Positions 9,290-17,269 are shown, numbered from the stretch's first letter. The stretch: DNA of 64,000 nt from Coriobacteriaceae bacterium (GCA_004557505.1 SFGZ01000010.1:1-64000), one strand, 5' to 3'. Made by a program: numbers and translations. The notes: generated by a model from the letters alone, not told the origin.

Positions 9290-9925
9290 CTAGTCGCCGA
9301 GGTTCTTGTTGAAGATGCGCACCTCGCCCTCCACGTTGGCGTAGAGCGAGACCTTGTTCTGGGGGTTGAGCGCCTCCCAGACTTCCTCGGGGCTCCCCAT
9401 GCACACGTGGATGGGCTCGCCGGCAAAGCTGGGAAGCGGGTTACCGTCCCCCTGGTAGGTGCTGATGAAGTAACCGCAGTCGCCGTCTGCGCCCTCGTAC
9501 GAGAAGAACTCGCGGGCGCAGCGCCCGTCTCTCGCGCGCTTGAGGATGGAGAGCACGAACGAGCCGTCGGGATGCAGCACCGAGCTAATGCGCGGCGTGT
9601 AGTTGGGCTTGTCCGGCTCGTACTCTCGCGCCATGCAGCCGGCGACAAAGTCGCCCCTCTCGACGATGGTGTCGGTCTGGTCGCCGTTGGTCACCACGAG
9701 GTCGTCGCCCATGGTGCGGACCGGGTGGTAGATGATGAGGCTTGGGTCCTCGAGGAGGGCGGGGTCGTGCGCCTCCGTGCGGATGCCGTCCTCGGTCCTT
9801 ACGAACACGCGGTTTCGGCTGTTGGAGCTGCGCCCCATGATCCAGTAGTAGACGCGGCGGCTGCCAACCACGATGCCGCGCCCGGGGTAGGGGTTGTCGC
9901 GCAGCAGCTCGAGCAGATCCTCCAT
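9290..9925 (-). CDS. purO: IMP cyclohydrolase, PurO-type
   Basis: A 211-residue protein resembling the archaeal-type IMP cyclohydrolase family (IMP_cyclohyd, Ntn-hydrolase-like fold), which closes the ring of FAICAR to give IMP. Motifs: NPYPGRGIVVG near the N-terminus, YYWIMGRSSNSRNR, NGDQTD and PNYTPRISSV. It is placed directly upstream of the stand-alone AICAR formyltransferase on the same strand, so the pair replaces bifunctional PurH. ATG at 9925 has AGAGGA 5 bases upstream. Gene order purO-purH and the complementary activities make the call firm. Confidence 0.88.
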   Translation of the reverse strand: MEDLLELLRDNPYPGRGIVVGSRRVYYWIMGRSSNSRNRVFVRTEDGIRTEAHDPALLEDPSLIIYHPVRTMGDDLVVTNGDQTDTIVERGDFVAGCMAREYEPDKPNYTPRISSVLHPDGSFVLSILKRARDGRCAREFFSYEGADGDCGYFISTYQGDGNPLPSFAGEPIHVCMGSPEEVWEALNPQNKVSLYANVEGEVRIFNKNLGD

Positions 9926-9981
9926 GGGTCCTCTCTTCTCTCGTGCGCACGCGAGCGGGCCCGGCCCAAAAAGGCAGCAGC

Positions 9982-10011
9982 GGGCAAGCACCCACTCAGG
10001 TGCGCTTGCCC
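9982..10011 (-). promoter_or_regulatory. hairpin plus T-run in the purO leader (possible attenuator)
   Basis: On the minus strand a stem GGGCAAGC...GCTTGCCC, extended by GGTGC/GCACC with small bulges, is followed about 10 bases later by TTTTT, 57 bases before the purO start. A possible minus-strand -10 (TACAGT, near 10096-10101) lies upstream, so the hairpin would sit inside the untranslated leader. No known purine riboswitch pattern was recognised. Confidence 0.4.
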
Positions 10012-10168
10012 AGACGGTCGGCGGGTTGTGTTCACGCTGCTTCCCCGTGGTGCCCCACGATTATCCGTCAGTAACAGCGCGTCTCCTGTGGCTTCACTGT
10101 ATCACGCCGGAAGGGGTGCAAGGTCTTGACATCAAGAATGCGCTTCGCCGCCATGCACGGATATACGG

Positions 10169-10222
10169 TTCCCGTCTGCATGTCTTGCGTTATAACGGGG
10201 TAAGATATCTAGTAAGATATCT
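10169..10222 (+). promoter_or_regulatory. mazEF promoter and double palindromic operator
   Basis: A -10 like TATAAC (10191-10196) with a poor -35 (TTCCCG, 10169-10174) is followed by a direct repeat TAAGATATCT at 10201-10210 and 10213-10222. Each copy contains the perfect palindrome AGATATCT. The 12-base period and the position between the promoter and the RBS suggest the autoregulatory operator of the antitoxin. Confidence 0.6.
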
Positions 10223-10242
10223 TTCTGATTGGAGGTGGCGTT

Positions 10243-10542
10243 ATGCCAGTTACCGGGGAGCGCGAGGCCAAGCTCTGCTCGTGGGGCGCATCCAAGGCGG
10301 TGCGCATCCCCAAGGCGGTCTGCGACTCGCTGCGGCTCGCCGTGGGGTCCAACCTCAGCATCAGCTGTGGGACAGACGAGGCCGGTCCTTTCATCATGCT
10401 GCGCCCTGTCGAGGAGAGTCACAGGTGCTATTGCGACGCCCCGTATGTGTCGATTGACTCCCTCTTCAGAGAGCATGCTGATGCTTCCCAGCCCGCCGAG
10501 GTGGATTGGGGCGAGGATGTTGGCGGGGAGGTTGTGGAGTGA
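10243..10542 (+). CDS. mazE: MazE-like antitoxin (AbrB/SpoVT fold)
   Basis: A 99-residue protein. The N-terminal half (EAKLCSWGASKAVRIPKAVCDSLRLAVGSNLSIS) is the swapped-hairpin DNA-binding domain, with the KAVRIPK core typical of MazE antitoxins. The acidic C-terminus (PAEVDWGEDVGGEVVE) would bind the toxin. ATG at 10243 follows a GGAGGT site (10231-10236). Its stop overlaps the toxin start by four bases (GTGA). The double AGATATCT palindrome upstream is its likely operator. Confidence 0.85.
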   Translation: MPVTGEREAKLCSWGASKAVRIPKAVCDSLRLAVGSNLSISCGTDEAGPFIMLRPVEESHRCYCDAPYVSIDSLFREHADASQPAEVDWGEDVGGEVVE

Positions 10543-10871
10543 CCAACCTCGAACAGGGTGACGTTGTCGAGGTGGACTTTAGTCCAGCCTACGGGCACGA
10601 ACCCGCCAAGCGTCGGCCTGCTGTCGTCGTGAGTGGGTATCGCTTCAACAGCCGCTCCGGCATGACGGCAGTGGTGCCTGTGACCACTACGAACAACGGG
10701 TATCCCCTCCACATCGACATGGGAAAGAGCCCGGTGAGGGGCTATGCCTGCGTAGAGCAGCTGCGCTGCCTCGACCTCTCGGCTCGTGGGTACCAGCTCG
10801 TTGGTGTAGCCAGCCGTGACGCAATGCTCGACATCATGGCTGCCATCAGGGGAATGTTCGAGCTGAGGTAG
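10539..10871 (+). CDS. mazF: MazF/PemK-type endoribonuclease toxin
   Basis: A 110-residue protein starting at GTG 10539, which overlaps the mazE stop. The start fits the family: TNLEQGDVVEVDFSPAYGHEPAKRRPAVVVS is the typical MazF beginning (GDV...DP..GHE..K.RP.VV). The sequence VVPVTTTNNGYPLHI carries the conserved T-rich active-site loop, and the end (DIMAAIRGMFELR) is like the family C-terminus. It should cleave mRNA at short sequence motifs when free of MazE. An ABC transporter follows at about 11.0 kb. Confidence 0.9.
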   Translation: MTNLEQGDVVEVDFSPAYGHEPAKRRPAVVVSGYRFNSRSGMTAVVPVTTTNNGYPLHIDMGKSPVRGYACVEQLRCLDLSARGYQLVGVASRDAMLDIMAAIRGMFELR

Positions 10872-11006
10872 CCTGGCCCCTCTCGCCCACCCGTTTGTGA
10901 ATTAGCCGCGATGGCAGATACGCGGCGCAAGGTTTGGCCCGCTTGGGGCAAATCACATCAATTACACCCACTCCGCCTGTGGCACGAGGACTCTGGAGGG
11001 ATTGCC

Positions 11007-12806
11007 TTGGCTGCTCGACCAACCGACAAGAACGATCGCGCGACCATACGCCGCACGCTGCACTACTTCTGGGGAGTCACGCGACAGAAGATGGGGGCCT
11101 TCGCGCTCTCCATCGTGAGCTCGGTGGGATACATCGCGCTTCTCACCTTTGCGAACACCTACGTGATGGGCCTCATCGTGGACCGCGTCCAGGCCTCGCC
11201 CGTCTCGGCAGACCAGGTGCTGCCGGTCTTTGGCCCCTACGTGCTCGCGCTCCTCGTGGTGAACGCCGTGGGGCAGGCGCTCTCGAAGCTCCAGGACTAC
11301 TCGGTCTACAAGCTCGAGATACACGGCGACTACCAGCTCTCTCGCCTGTGCTTCGACACGCTCTCCAACCAGTCGATGACGTTCCACAACAGCCGCTTCG
11401 GCGGCAGCCTGGTGAGCCAGACCTCGCGCTTCGTCTCCGGCTACTCCGGCCTCGTGGACGTGGTGACCTACTCGCTGTGGCCAACGCTTGCCTCCATCGT
11501 GCTCACGGTGGGGATCCTCGCCCCCGTCGCACCGCTCTTCGTGGCCATCATCGTGGTGATGCTCGCCCTCTACGTGGCCATCGCCTATGGCATGTACCGG
11601 CGCATCCTTCCCCTCTCCGCAGAGGCCTCGCGCGCCCAGAACAAGCTCTCCGGCGTGCTCTCCGACGCCGTGACCAACATCCTTGCGGTCAAGACCTACG
11701 GTCGCGAGGACTACGAGCGCGGGCTCTTCACCACGGCGGACCGCGAGGCGATGTCCGCCGCGAACGTCAACATGCGCGCCACCATGCGGCGCGGCTTCAC
11801 GACCTCGGCGCTCATCACCGTCATCATGTTCGTGGTCTCGATCTTCGTGGTGGGCGGAAACGCCTGGTTTGGGATAAGCGCCGGCACGCTTGTCATGATG
11901 TTCTCCTACACCTACAACCTCACGATGCGCTTCAACTACTTCAACTCCATGATGCAGCGAATCAACCGCGCCCTTGGCGACGCCGCCGAGATGACGCACG
12001 TGCTTGACGAGCCCACGCTGGTCGCGGACGACGCGGACGCAAGGTCGCTTGTGGTCACCGAGGGGCGCATAGACTTCGAGTGCCTGCGCTTCCGCTATCC
12101 GGACGCGCCACGGGACGACTACGTCTTCGAGGACCTCAACCTCCACATTCCCGCCGGCCAGCGCGTTGGCCTGGTGGGGCGCTCCGGCTCCGGCAAGACC
12201 ACGCTCACCAAGCTGCTGCTGCGTCTGGACGACGTGCAGCAAGGCCGCGTGCTGGTGGACGGGCAGGACGTGAGCCACTGCACCCAGCAGAGCCTGCGCC
12301 GACAGGTTGCCTATGTCCCGCAGGAGGCGCTGCTCTTCCACCGCTCCATCCGAGAGAACATCGCCTACGGCAAGCCCGACGCCACGGAGGAGGAGATCCG
12401 CCGCGCGGCCGAGGAGGCAAACGCGCTCGAGTTCATCGAGCGGCTGCCGGACGGCCTTGACACCATGGTGGGCGAGAGGGGCGTCAAGCTCTCCGGTGGC
12501 CAGCGCCAGCGCGTGGCGATAGCCCGCGCCATTCTGGTCGATGCGCCCATCCTGGTGCTCGACGAGGCGACCTCCGCCTTGGACTCCGAGTCCGAGGCGC
12601 TTGTGCAGGGGGCGCTCGAGAACCTCATGCGCGGGCGCACCTCCATCGTGGTCGCGCACCGCCTCTCTACCGTGGCGTCGCTCGACCGCATTGTGGTGCT
12701 GGCGCACGGTGAGGTCGTGGAGGACGGAACCCACCACGAGCTTGTCGCGCATGGCGGCGAGTACGCGAGCCTCTGGAACCGCCAGACCGGCGGGTTCTTG
12801 GAGTAG
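11007..12806 (+). CDS. ABC exporter half-transporter (permease-ATPase fusion)
   Basis: About 599 residues: an N-terminal six-helix type-1 exporter domain (e.g. MGAFALSIVSSVGYIALLTF, LASIVLTVGILAPVAPLFVAII) and a C-terminal ATPase with Walker A GRSGSGKTT, signature LSGGQRQR, Walker B ILVLDEATSALD and H-loop VVAHRLST. Such half-transporters dimerise; the cargo is often a lipid, peptide or drug. The TTG at 11007 is preferred as start because GGAGGG lies 6 bases upstream; an in-frame ATG at 10911 lacks a ribosome-binding site. No partner half-transporter lies next to it, so it probably forms a homodimer. Confidence 0.9.
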   Translation: MAARPTDKNDRATIRRTLHYFWGVTRQKMGAFALSIVSSVGYIALLTFANTYVMGLIVDRVQASPVSADQVLPVFGPYVLALLVVNAVGQALSKLQDYSVYKLEIHGDYQLSRLCFDTLSNQSMTFHNSRFGGSLVSQTSRFVSGYSGLVDVVTYSLWPTLASIVLTVGILAPVAPLFVAIIVVMLALYVAIAYGMYRRILPLSAEASRAQNKLSGVLSDAVTNILAVKTYGREDYERGLFTTADREAMSAANVNMRATMRRGFTTSALITVIMFVVSIFVVGGNAWFGISAGTLVMMFSYTYNLTMRFNYFNSMMQRINRALGDAAEMTHVLDEPTLVADDADARSLVVTEGRIDFECLRFRYPDAPRDDYVFEDLNLHIPAGQRVGLVGRSGSGKTTLTKLLLRLDDVQQGRVLVDGQDVSHCTQQSLRRQVAYVPQEALLFHRSIRENIAYGKPDATEEEIRRAAEEANALEFIERLPDGLDTMVGERGVKLSGGQRQRVAIARAILVDAPILVLDEATSALDSESEALVQGALENLMRGRTSIVVAHRLSTVASLDRIVVLAHGEVVEDGTHHELVAHGGEYASLWNRQTGGFLE

Positions 12807-12843
12807 GGGAGGCCTCGCCCTCAGCGTGCGCCCCGGCCCCGCA

Positions 12844-12873
12844 ACCTTCGCGGCGAGGCCGGGGCGCTCTGCC
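12844..12873 (+). terminator. GC-rich hairpin after the ABC exporter gene
   Basis: The segment beginning CCCCGGCCCCGC pairs with GGCGAGGCCGGGG a few bases on, 35-65 bases after the stop. A second, AT-rich hairpin (TGTCA/TGACA flanked by AAAA and TTTT) lies at about 12903-12930 between the convergent genes and may serve the opposite strand. Confidence 0.45.
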
Positions 12874-13045
12874 CTGCCTGGGCCCGCAGGCGATAACTGA
12901 TGAAAAATGTCACCTATGACACTTTTCTCAACTTAACGCCCGAAGTTGCCAATCGACGGAGAGCATCCCGCTCTATGCGGCGTTTTGCCTGAAGAAGGGA
13001 GCAATTTCATAGCGCACACGGCTTCGTGCGCGGCTAGCCGTGCGG

Positions 13046-13594
13046 CTACGCCCACTCGTGCCGGGCAAACTGGGGATCGTCCTCCCAGATGGCGACCGCG
13101 CCCGCTCCGAGCGTTGCGGGAACGTCTATGAGGCGCTGGTTGGACGAGCCGCGGAAGCGCAGCGTGATGTCGTGCAGCTCCTGCACGAAGGGCCCGTCCA
13201 CCAGGACGTCCAGGCAGGCGAGGATGCGATCCATATCAGGCGAGGCATGGTCGCCGCCTTCCGTGAGCTGCTCCCAGGTGCGCCCTGAGTACATCCAGAT
13301 GCTCTTTGTGGGATGGGCCGCGCGCACGCGCTCGAGGAAGGGCGCCAGGGCCGCGGCGTTCTCCGGCTCGGTGGGCTCGCCGCCCAAGATGGAGAGCCCG
13401 TCGACATAGGGTGCGGCGAGCGATGCGAGGATCTCCTGCTCGACCTGCTCCGTGAACGGTTTGCCCGCCGAGAAGCCCCAGGCCTCCTCGTTGAAGCAGT
13501 TCTTGCAGTGCAGGCGGCAGCCAGAGACAAAGAGCGAGGTCCTCACTCCAATTCCGTTGGCGATGTCACAGTACTTGATGGTTGCGTAGTTCAT
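13046..13594 (-). CDS. nrdG: anaerobic ribonucleotide reductase activating protein
   Basis: A 182-residue radical-SAM enzyme that installs the glycyl radical on NrdD. The CxxxCxxC cluster motif is at Cys26, Cys30 and Cys33 (CRLHCKNC), preceded by the family pattern NYATIKYCDIANGIGVRTSLFVSG. Downstream segments LSILGGEPTEPENA and KSIWMYSGRTWEQL are typical of NrdG. It lies on the same strand as nrdD but is separated from it by a toxin-antitoxin pair, so the usual nrdDG operon is interrupted here. Confidence 0.94.
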   Translation of the reverse strand: MNYATIKYCDIANGIGVRTSLFVSGCRLHCKNCFNEEAWGFSAGKPFTEQVEQEILASLAAPYVDGLSILGGEPTEPENAAALAPFLERVRAAHPTKSIWMYSGRTWEQLTEGGDHASPDMDRILACLDVLVDGPFVQELHDITLRFRGSSNQRLIDVPATLGAGAVAIWEDDPQFARHEWA

Positions 13595-13623
13595 GGGAAG
13601 ACCCCCTTTTGGATTGAGGCGTG

Positions 13624-13893
13624 CTAGTGGGTAGAGCGCTGCGGGACAAGTCCACGTATTCGTACCGTGTCGGCCGAGCGTTCATAGGTATATACGAGAT
13701 AGAACGGTGCGACAGAGCACCGGCGTACTTCTCCTCCATACCTGCTTTTAAGGTATTCCGAGGAGAGGGGTGTGCCGCTTTCTGGAAAGGTCTCAATCAT
13801 CGAGAGAACCGATTCGAGATGTTTTCGTACGCGAGGAGAGTAGATAGTTTCGACGTCATCGAGAAACGAGAGGGAGTAGAGCATCTTAGCCAT
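13624..13893 (-). CDS. ParE/RelE-family toxin
   Basis: An 89-residue protein starting MAKMLYSLSFLDDVETIYSPRV. The pattern of a short beta-strand, a helix ending in a basic region (RKHLESVLSMIETFPESGTPL), then GEVRRCSVAPFYLVYTYERS and RIRGLVPQR matches the RelE/ParE toxin fold, in which an arginine-rich sheet contacts ribosome or gyrase. The start overlaps the antitoxin stop by 8 bases, the usual TA arrangement. RelE (mRNA cleavage) and ParE (gyrase) activities cannot be told apart from the sequence alone. Confidence 0.8.
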   Translation of the reverse strand: MAKMLYSLSFLDDVETIYSPRVRKHLESVLSMIETFPESGTPLSSEYLKSRYGGEVRRCSVAPFYLVYTYERSADTVRIRGLVPQRSTH

Positions 13894-14176
13894 TGGCCGC
13901 CAGCCTCTCGTCGAGCGTACTGAAGAAAGCATCAGTCCCTTCGATGTACGCCCCCTGCTCAAAGCAGTCATCTGAGGCCTTGATGCACGCGCGCATACGC
14001 TCGGTGAGCGCCGCCTCTTCGGCGGCCTTGTTGATCTGCTGGTCGAAGAGCTCTTCGCTCATGAAGACGAAGGCGGCGTTGCCGTTCTCCGTGATGTGGA
14101 CCACGTCCTTGCGGGCGATGTCCTTGATTTCACGCTGACGCGTCTTGAGGGCTGCGGACGAGAAGATGGCAGTCAT
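13886..14176 (-). CDS. Phd/YefM-family antitoxin
   Basis: A 96-residue protein. The N-terminus (FSSAALKTRQREIKDIARKDVVHITENGNAAFVFMSEELFD) is the Phd/YefM DNA-binding fold, followed by an acidic toxin-binding tail. It precedes and overlaps the ParE/RelE-type toxin. AGGAGC lies upstream of ATG 14176. Four GGTAC-type direct repeats at 14203-14242 are its likely operator. The pair sits between nrdD and nrdG and has lower GC than its neighbours, which suggests later acquisition. Confidence 0.82.
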   Translation of the reverse strand: MTAIFSSAALKTRQREIKDIARKDVVHITENGNAAFVFMSEELFDQQINKAAEEAALTERMRACIKASDDCFEQGAYIEGTDAFFSTLDERLAANG

Positions 14177-14202
14177 GAAAGCTCCTTAGTAGACGCAATT
14201 AG

Positions 14203-14242
14203 ATACCTAATATCGTACCAAATTGAGTACCTTATTCGTACC
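14203..14242 (-). promoter_or_regulatory. direct-repeat operator of the TA module
   Basis: Read on the minus strand, GGTAC (or GGTAT) occurs four times with starts spaced 11-12 bases apart (plus-strand copies of GTACC at 14215, 14227 and 14238, ATACC at 14203), in an AT-rich stretch just upstream of the antitoxin start. About one helical turn per copy suggests cooperative repressor binding. Confidence 0.55.
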
Positions 14243-14298
14243 ATAGAGATAGAACGCGAGTACAGTGACTTTGGATTCTCGTGCTCCTGGCCTTTAGT

Positions 14299-14405
14299 GG
14301 CCAAAACTGCGACTTAATTGCAGTTAGCCGTATGCGTCGCCGAGAAAACCGCAGGTAACGCACCTGCGGTTGTCAAGCGAGCTGCAATTAAGTCGCAGTT
14401 TTGCC
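14299..14405 (-). repeat. 107-bp palindromic repeat, copy A
   Basis: One of three copies in the window (others at 26520-26626 and 27951-28057), here in opposite orientation. Terminal inverted arms of about 24 bases share the core CTGCGACTTAATTGCAG and are nearly perfect complements. Inside lies a 10-bp hairpin, AACCGCAGGT/ACCTGCGGTT (14347-14371). It has no coding capacity. Confidence 0.8.
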
Positions 14406-14450
14406 TCGGGCACATCTCTAGCCGCCCCTTACGTGCCGTGGCCGTAAGAC

Positions 14451-14531
14451 GCCCCGCCCCTTTGCCCCGTGCTCAAACATCCTCGCGCGCTTCGCGCGCT
14501 GCGGAACTGCGCCGGAACAAAGGGGCGGGGC
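14451..14531. repeat. nested palindromic element downstream of nrdD
   Basis: Perfect 14-base inverted arms GCCCCGCCCCTTTG (14451-14464) and CAAAGGGGCGGGGC (14518-14531) enclose an inner hairpin GCGCGCTTCGCGCGC. It begins 10 bases after the nrdD stop and may terminate nrdD transcription. Its nested design resembles the element at 9186-9279, but the sequences differ. Confidence 0.6.
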
Positions 14532-14540
14532 CTTCAGGGC

Positions 14541-16763
14541 CTACAGGTGCAGCACGCGGTCCTTGATCTCCTCGGTGCGGCCCTGGTTCCAGAACTGCGT
14601 CCCGATGTAGCCGCAGGTGCGCCTGGCCACGTTGAGCTTGGACTGGTCGCGGTTGCCGCAGTGCGGGCACTCCCAGACGAGCTTGCCGTCGTCCTCCACG
14701 ATCTTGATCTCTCCGTCATAGCCGCACGCCTGGCAGTAGTCGGACTTGGTGTTGAGCTCTGCGTACATGATGTTGTCGTAGATGAACTGCATGACGCGGA
14801 CGACGGCCTCGAGGTTGTCCTGCATGTTGGGGACCTCGACGTAGGAGATGGCGCCGCCGGGGGAGAGGCGCTGGAACTCGCTCTCGAACCTGAGCTTGGT
14901 GAAGGCGTCGATCTCCTCGCGGACGTTCACGTGGTAGCTGTTGGTGATGTAGCCGTGGTCGTTGATGCCTTTGACCACGCCGAAGCGCTTCTGCAGACAC
15001 TTGGCGAACTTGTACGTGGTGGACTCGAGCGGTGTGCCGTAGAGCGAGTAGTCGATGTCCTCGGCGTCCTTCCACTCGGAGCACTTGTCGTTCATGTGCT
15101 GCATGATGGAGAGGGCGAAGGGCTTGGCCTCCTCGTCGGTGTGGCTCTTGCCGGTCATGTACCTCACGCATTCGTAGAGGCCGGCATAGCCCAGCGAGAT
15201 GGTGGAGTAGCCGCCATAGAGGAGCTTGTCGATCTTCTCGCCCTTGTCGAGGCGGGCCAGCGCGCCGTACTGCCAGAGGATGGGCGCGGCATCGGAGAGG
15301 GTGCCGCAGAGGCGCTCGTGGCGGCAGCGCAGCGCGCGGTGGCAGAGCTCGAGGCGCTCGTCGAAGATCTGCCAGAACCTGTCCGTGTCGCCGCCGGACG
15401 AGAGGGCGACATCGGGCAGGTTGATGGTCACAACGCCCTGGTTGAAGCGGCCGTAGTACTTAGGCTTGCCCGGCTCGTAGTTCTTGGCCTTGGCGACGTT
15501 GCCGTAGCCGTTGCCGGAGCGGTCGGGCGTGAGGAAGGAGCGGCAGCCCATGCAGGTGTATACGTCGCCCTGGCCCTCGGTCTCGCCCTTGGAGAGCTTG
15601 TACTCGCGCATCTTCTTCTCGGAGATGTAGTCGGGCACCATGCGCTTGGCGGTACACTTCGCGGCCATCTTGGTGAGGTAGAAGTACGGGTCGCCCTCGT
15701 GGACGTTGTCCTCTTCGAGCACGTAGATGAGCTTGGGGAAGGCGGGGGTGATCCAGACGCCCTTCTCGTTCTTGACGCCCTGGTGGCGCTGCCTGAGCAT
15801 CTCCTCGATGATGAGGGCGAGGTCGTGCTTCTCCTGCGCGCTGCGGGCCTCGTTGAGGTACATGAACACGGTGATGAACGGCGCCTGGCCGTTGGTGGTC
15901 ATGAGCGTGACGACCTGGTACTGGATGGTCTGGACGCCGCGCGCGACCTCCTCGCGCAGGCGCTTCTCGACCATCTCGTCGATCTGCTCGGGCGAGGCCT
16001 TGTAGCCGACGGTCTCCATCTCGGCGTAGACCGAGCGGCGGATCTTCTTGCGGGAGACGTCGACGAAGGGGGCGAGGTGCGTGAGGGAGATGGACTGGCC
16101 GCCGTACTGGCAGGAGGCCACCTGGGCGATGATCTGCGTGGCGATGTTGCAGGCCGTGGAGAAGCTGTGCGGGCGCTCGATGAGCGTGCCGGAGATGACG
16201 GTGCCGTTCTGTAGCATGTCATCGAGGTTGATGAGGTCGCAGTTGTGCATGTGCTGCGCGTAGTAGTCCGCGTCGTGGAAGTGGATGATGCCCTCCTCGT
16301 GCGCCTGGACTATGTCTGCGGGGAGCAGGTCGCGCATGGTGAGGTCCTTGGAGACCTCGCCGGCCATGTAGTCGCGCTGGACCGAGACGACGGTGGGGTT
16401 CTTGTTCGAGTTCTCCTGCTTGACCTCCTCGTTGTTGCACTCGATGAGGGCGAGGATCTTGTCGTCCGTCGTGTTCTTCTGGCGCTTCTGGTTCTGGATG
16501 TAGCGGTAGATGATGTACTTGCGGGCCACGGAGAAGCGGTCGAGGGCCATGAGCTGATCCTCGACGAGGTCCTGGACCTCCTCGACCGTGACCGTATGGC
16601 CGGCCTCCATGCACTCGTCGGTCACATTGAGCGAGGCGAAGCGAATCTCGCGCTCGGTAAGGCGCTCGTCCTCGGGCACCTCCATGTTGGCCTTGCGGAT
16701 GGCGTTCTCGATCTTGGCGACATCGAACGTGACCTCCGAGCCGTTGCGCTTGATGATCTTCAT
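14541..16763 (-). CDS. nrdD: anaerobic ribonucleoside-triphosphate reductase
   Basis: A 740-residue class III ribonucleotide reductase, which makes dNTPs without oxygen. It has an N-terminal ATP-cone (MKIIKRNGSEVTFDVAKIENAIRKAN), the central glycyl-radical-enzyme barrel (IIHFHDADYYAQHMHNCDL; VYTCMGCRSFL), a C-terminal zinc site (CQACGYDG...CPHCG) and the radical-site motif RRTCGYIG with Gly at about 718. ATG 16763 is preceded by AGAGGAG; upstream open frame to 16931 is leader. A NrdR-like box lies 120 bases upstream. nrdG follows on the same strand after a toxin-antitoxin insertion. Confidence 0.96.
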   Translation of the reverse strand: MKIIKRNGSEVTFDVAKIENAIRKANMEVPEDERLTEREIRFASLNVTDECMEAGHTVTVEEVQDLVEDQLMALDRFSVARKYIIYRYIQNQKRQKNTTDDKILALIECNNEEVKQENSNKNPTVVSVQRDYMAGEVSKDLTMRDLLPADIVQAHEEGIIHFHDADYYAQHMHNCDLINLDDMLQNGTVISGTLIERPHSFSTACNIATQIIAQVASCQYGGQSISLTHLAPFVDVSRKKIRRSVYAEMETVGYKASPEQIDEMVEKRLREEVARGVQTIQYQVVTLMTTNGQAPFITVFMYLNEARSAQEKHDLALIIEEMLRQRHQGVKNEKGVWITPAFPKLIYVLEEDNVHEGDPYFYLTKMAAKCTAKRMVPDYISEKKMREYKLSKGETEGQGDVYTCMGCRSFLTPDRSGNGYGNVAKAKNYEPGKPKYYGRFNQGVVTINLPDVALSSGGDTDRFWQIFDERLELCHRALRCRHERLCGTLSDAAPILWQYGALARLDKGEKIDKLLYGGYSTISLGYAGLYECVRYMTGKSHTDEEAKPFALSIMQHMNDKCSEWKDAEDIDYSLYGTPLESTTYKFAKCLQKRFGVVKGINDHGYITNSYHVNVREEIDAFTKLRFESEFQRLSPGGAISYVEVPNMQDNLEAVVRVMQFIYDNIMYAELNTKSDYCQACGYDGEIKIVEDDGKLVWECPHCGNRDQSKLNVARRTCGYIGTQFWNQGRTEEIKDRVLHL

Positions 16764-16883
16764 GTGCTCACTCCTCTCTGCACGCTGCCGGGCAGAAGAC
16801 AAAACGTGCAGGTGTCGGCAATGCGTCTGGCGTGTGTCCCTTGGCGTCGCAATCGGTGCCTCGCTGCGACATTGACCACTATG

Positions 16884-16899
16884 CCACAATATCTTGTGG
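16884..16899. promoter_or_regulatory. candidate NrdR box upstream of nrdD
   Basis: CCACAATATCTTGTGG is a near-perfect 16-bp palindrome close to the NrdR consensus (acaCwAtATaTwGtgt). NrdR represses ribonucleotide reductase genes. A clear second box at the usual phased distance was not found. The 506-base gap 16764-17269 otherwise shows only AT-rich promoter-like sequence near 16905-16950 and GC-rich sequence without recognisable features. Confidence 0.55.
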
Positions 16900-17269
16900 C
16901 TGTGTGGTGAGATAAATACCGGATATTGCATCTCGATATTTCACATTACGTCGGAACATTGCGAGGTCATTGCAGGTGAGGAAAGAGCTGAAGTTCAAAC
17001 ATTTAAGATAGCGGAGAAATTTGCCGTTGAGGTTTTCGGCGAACGGCGAAGGCGTCCCGGCATCCCGGGCACAACGCGGCCCGCGCGCCCGGTCCCGGCC
17101 CCAGGGGATGCGCCTGGGCGCCCGTGTCGCCGCCGCCCCTCCACGGATGCGCCTCCGGCGCCGCGCAATGTAACAATCGGGTTTGCCGTTGCCCGCAGAC
17201 GCGCCCCGCGTCCCACCCGTGGTCTACAGTCCTTGCGTACGCTACGCCTGCATCCGGGGAGGGGTGCGC

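Noticed and set aside
14469..16214. 581-codon plus-strand open frame opposite nrdD
   Set aside because: Val/Leu/Asp/Glu-rich shadow of nrdD, which is unambiguous on the minus strand.
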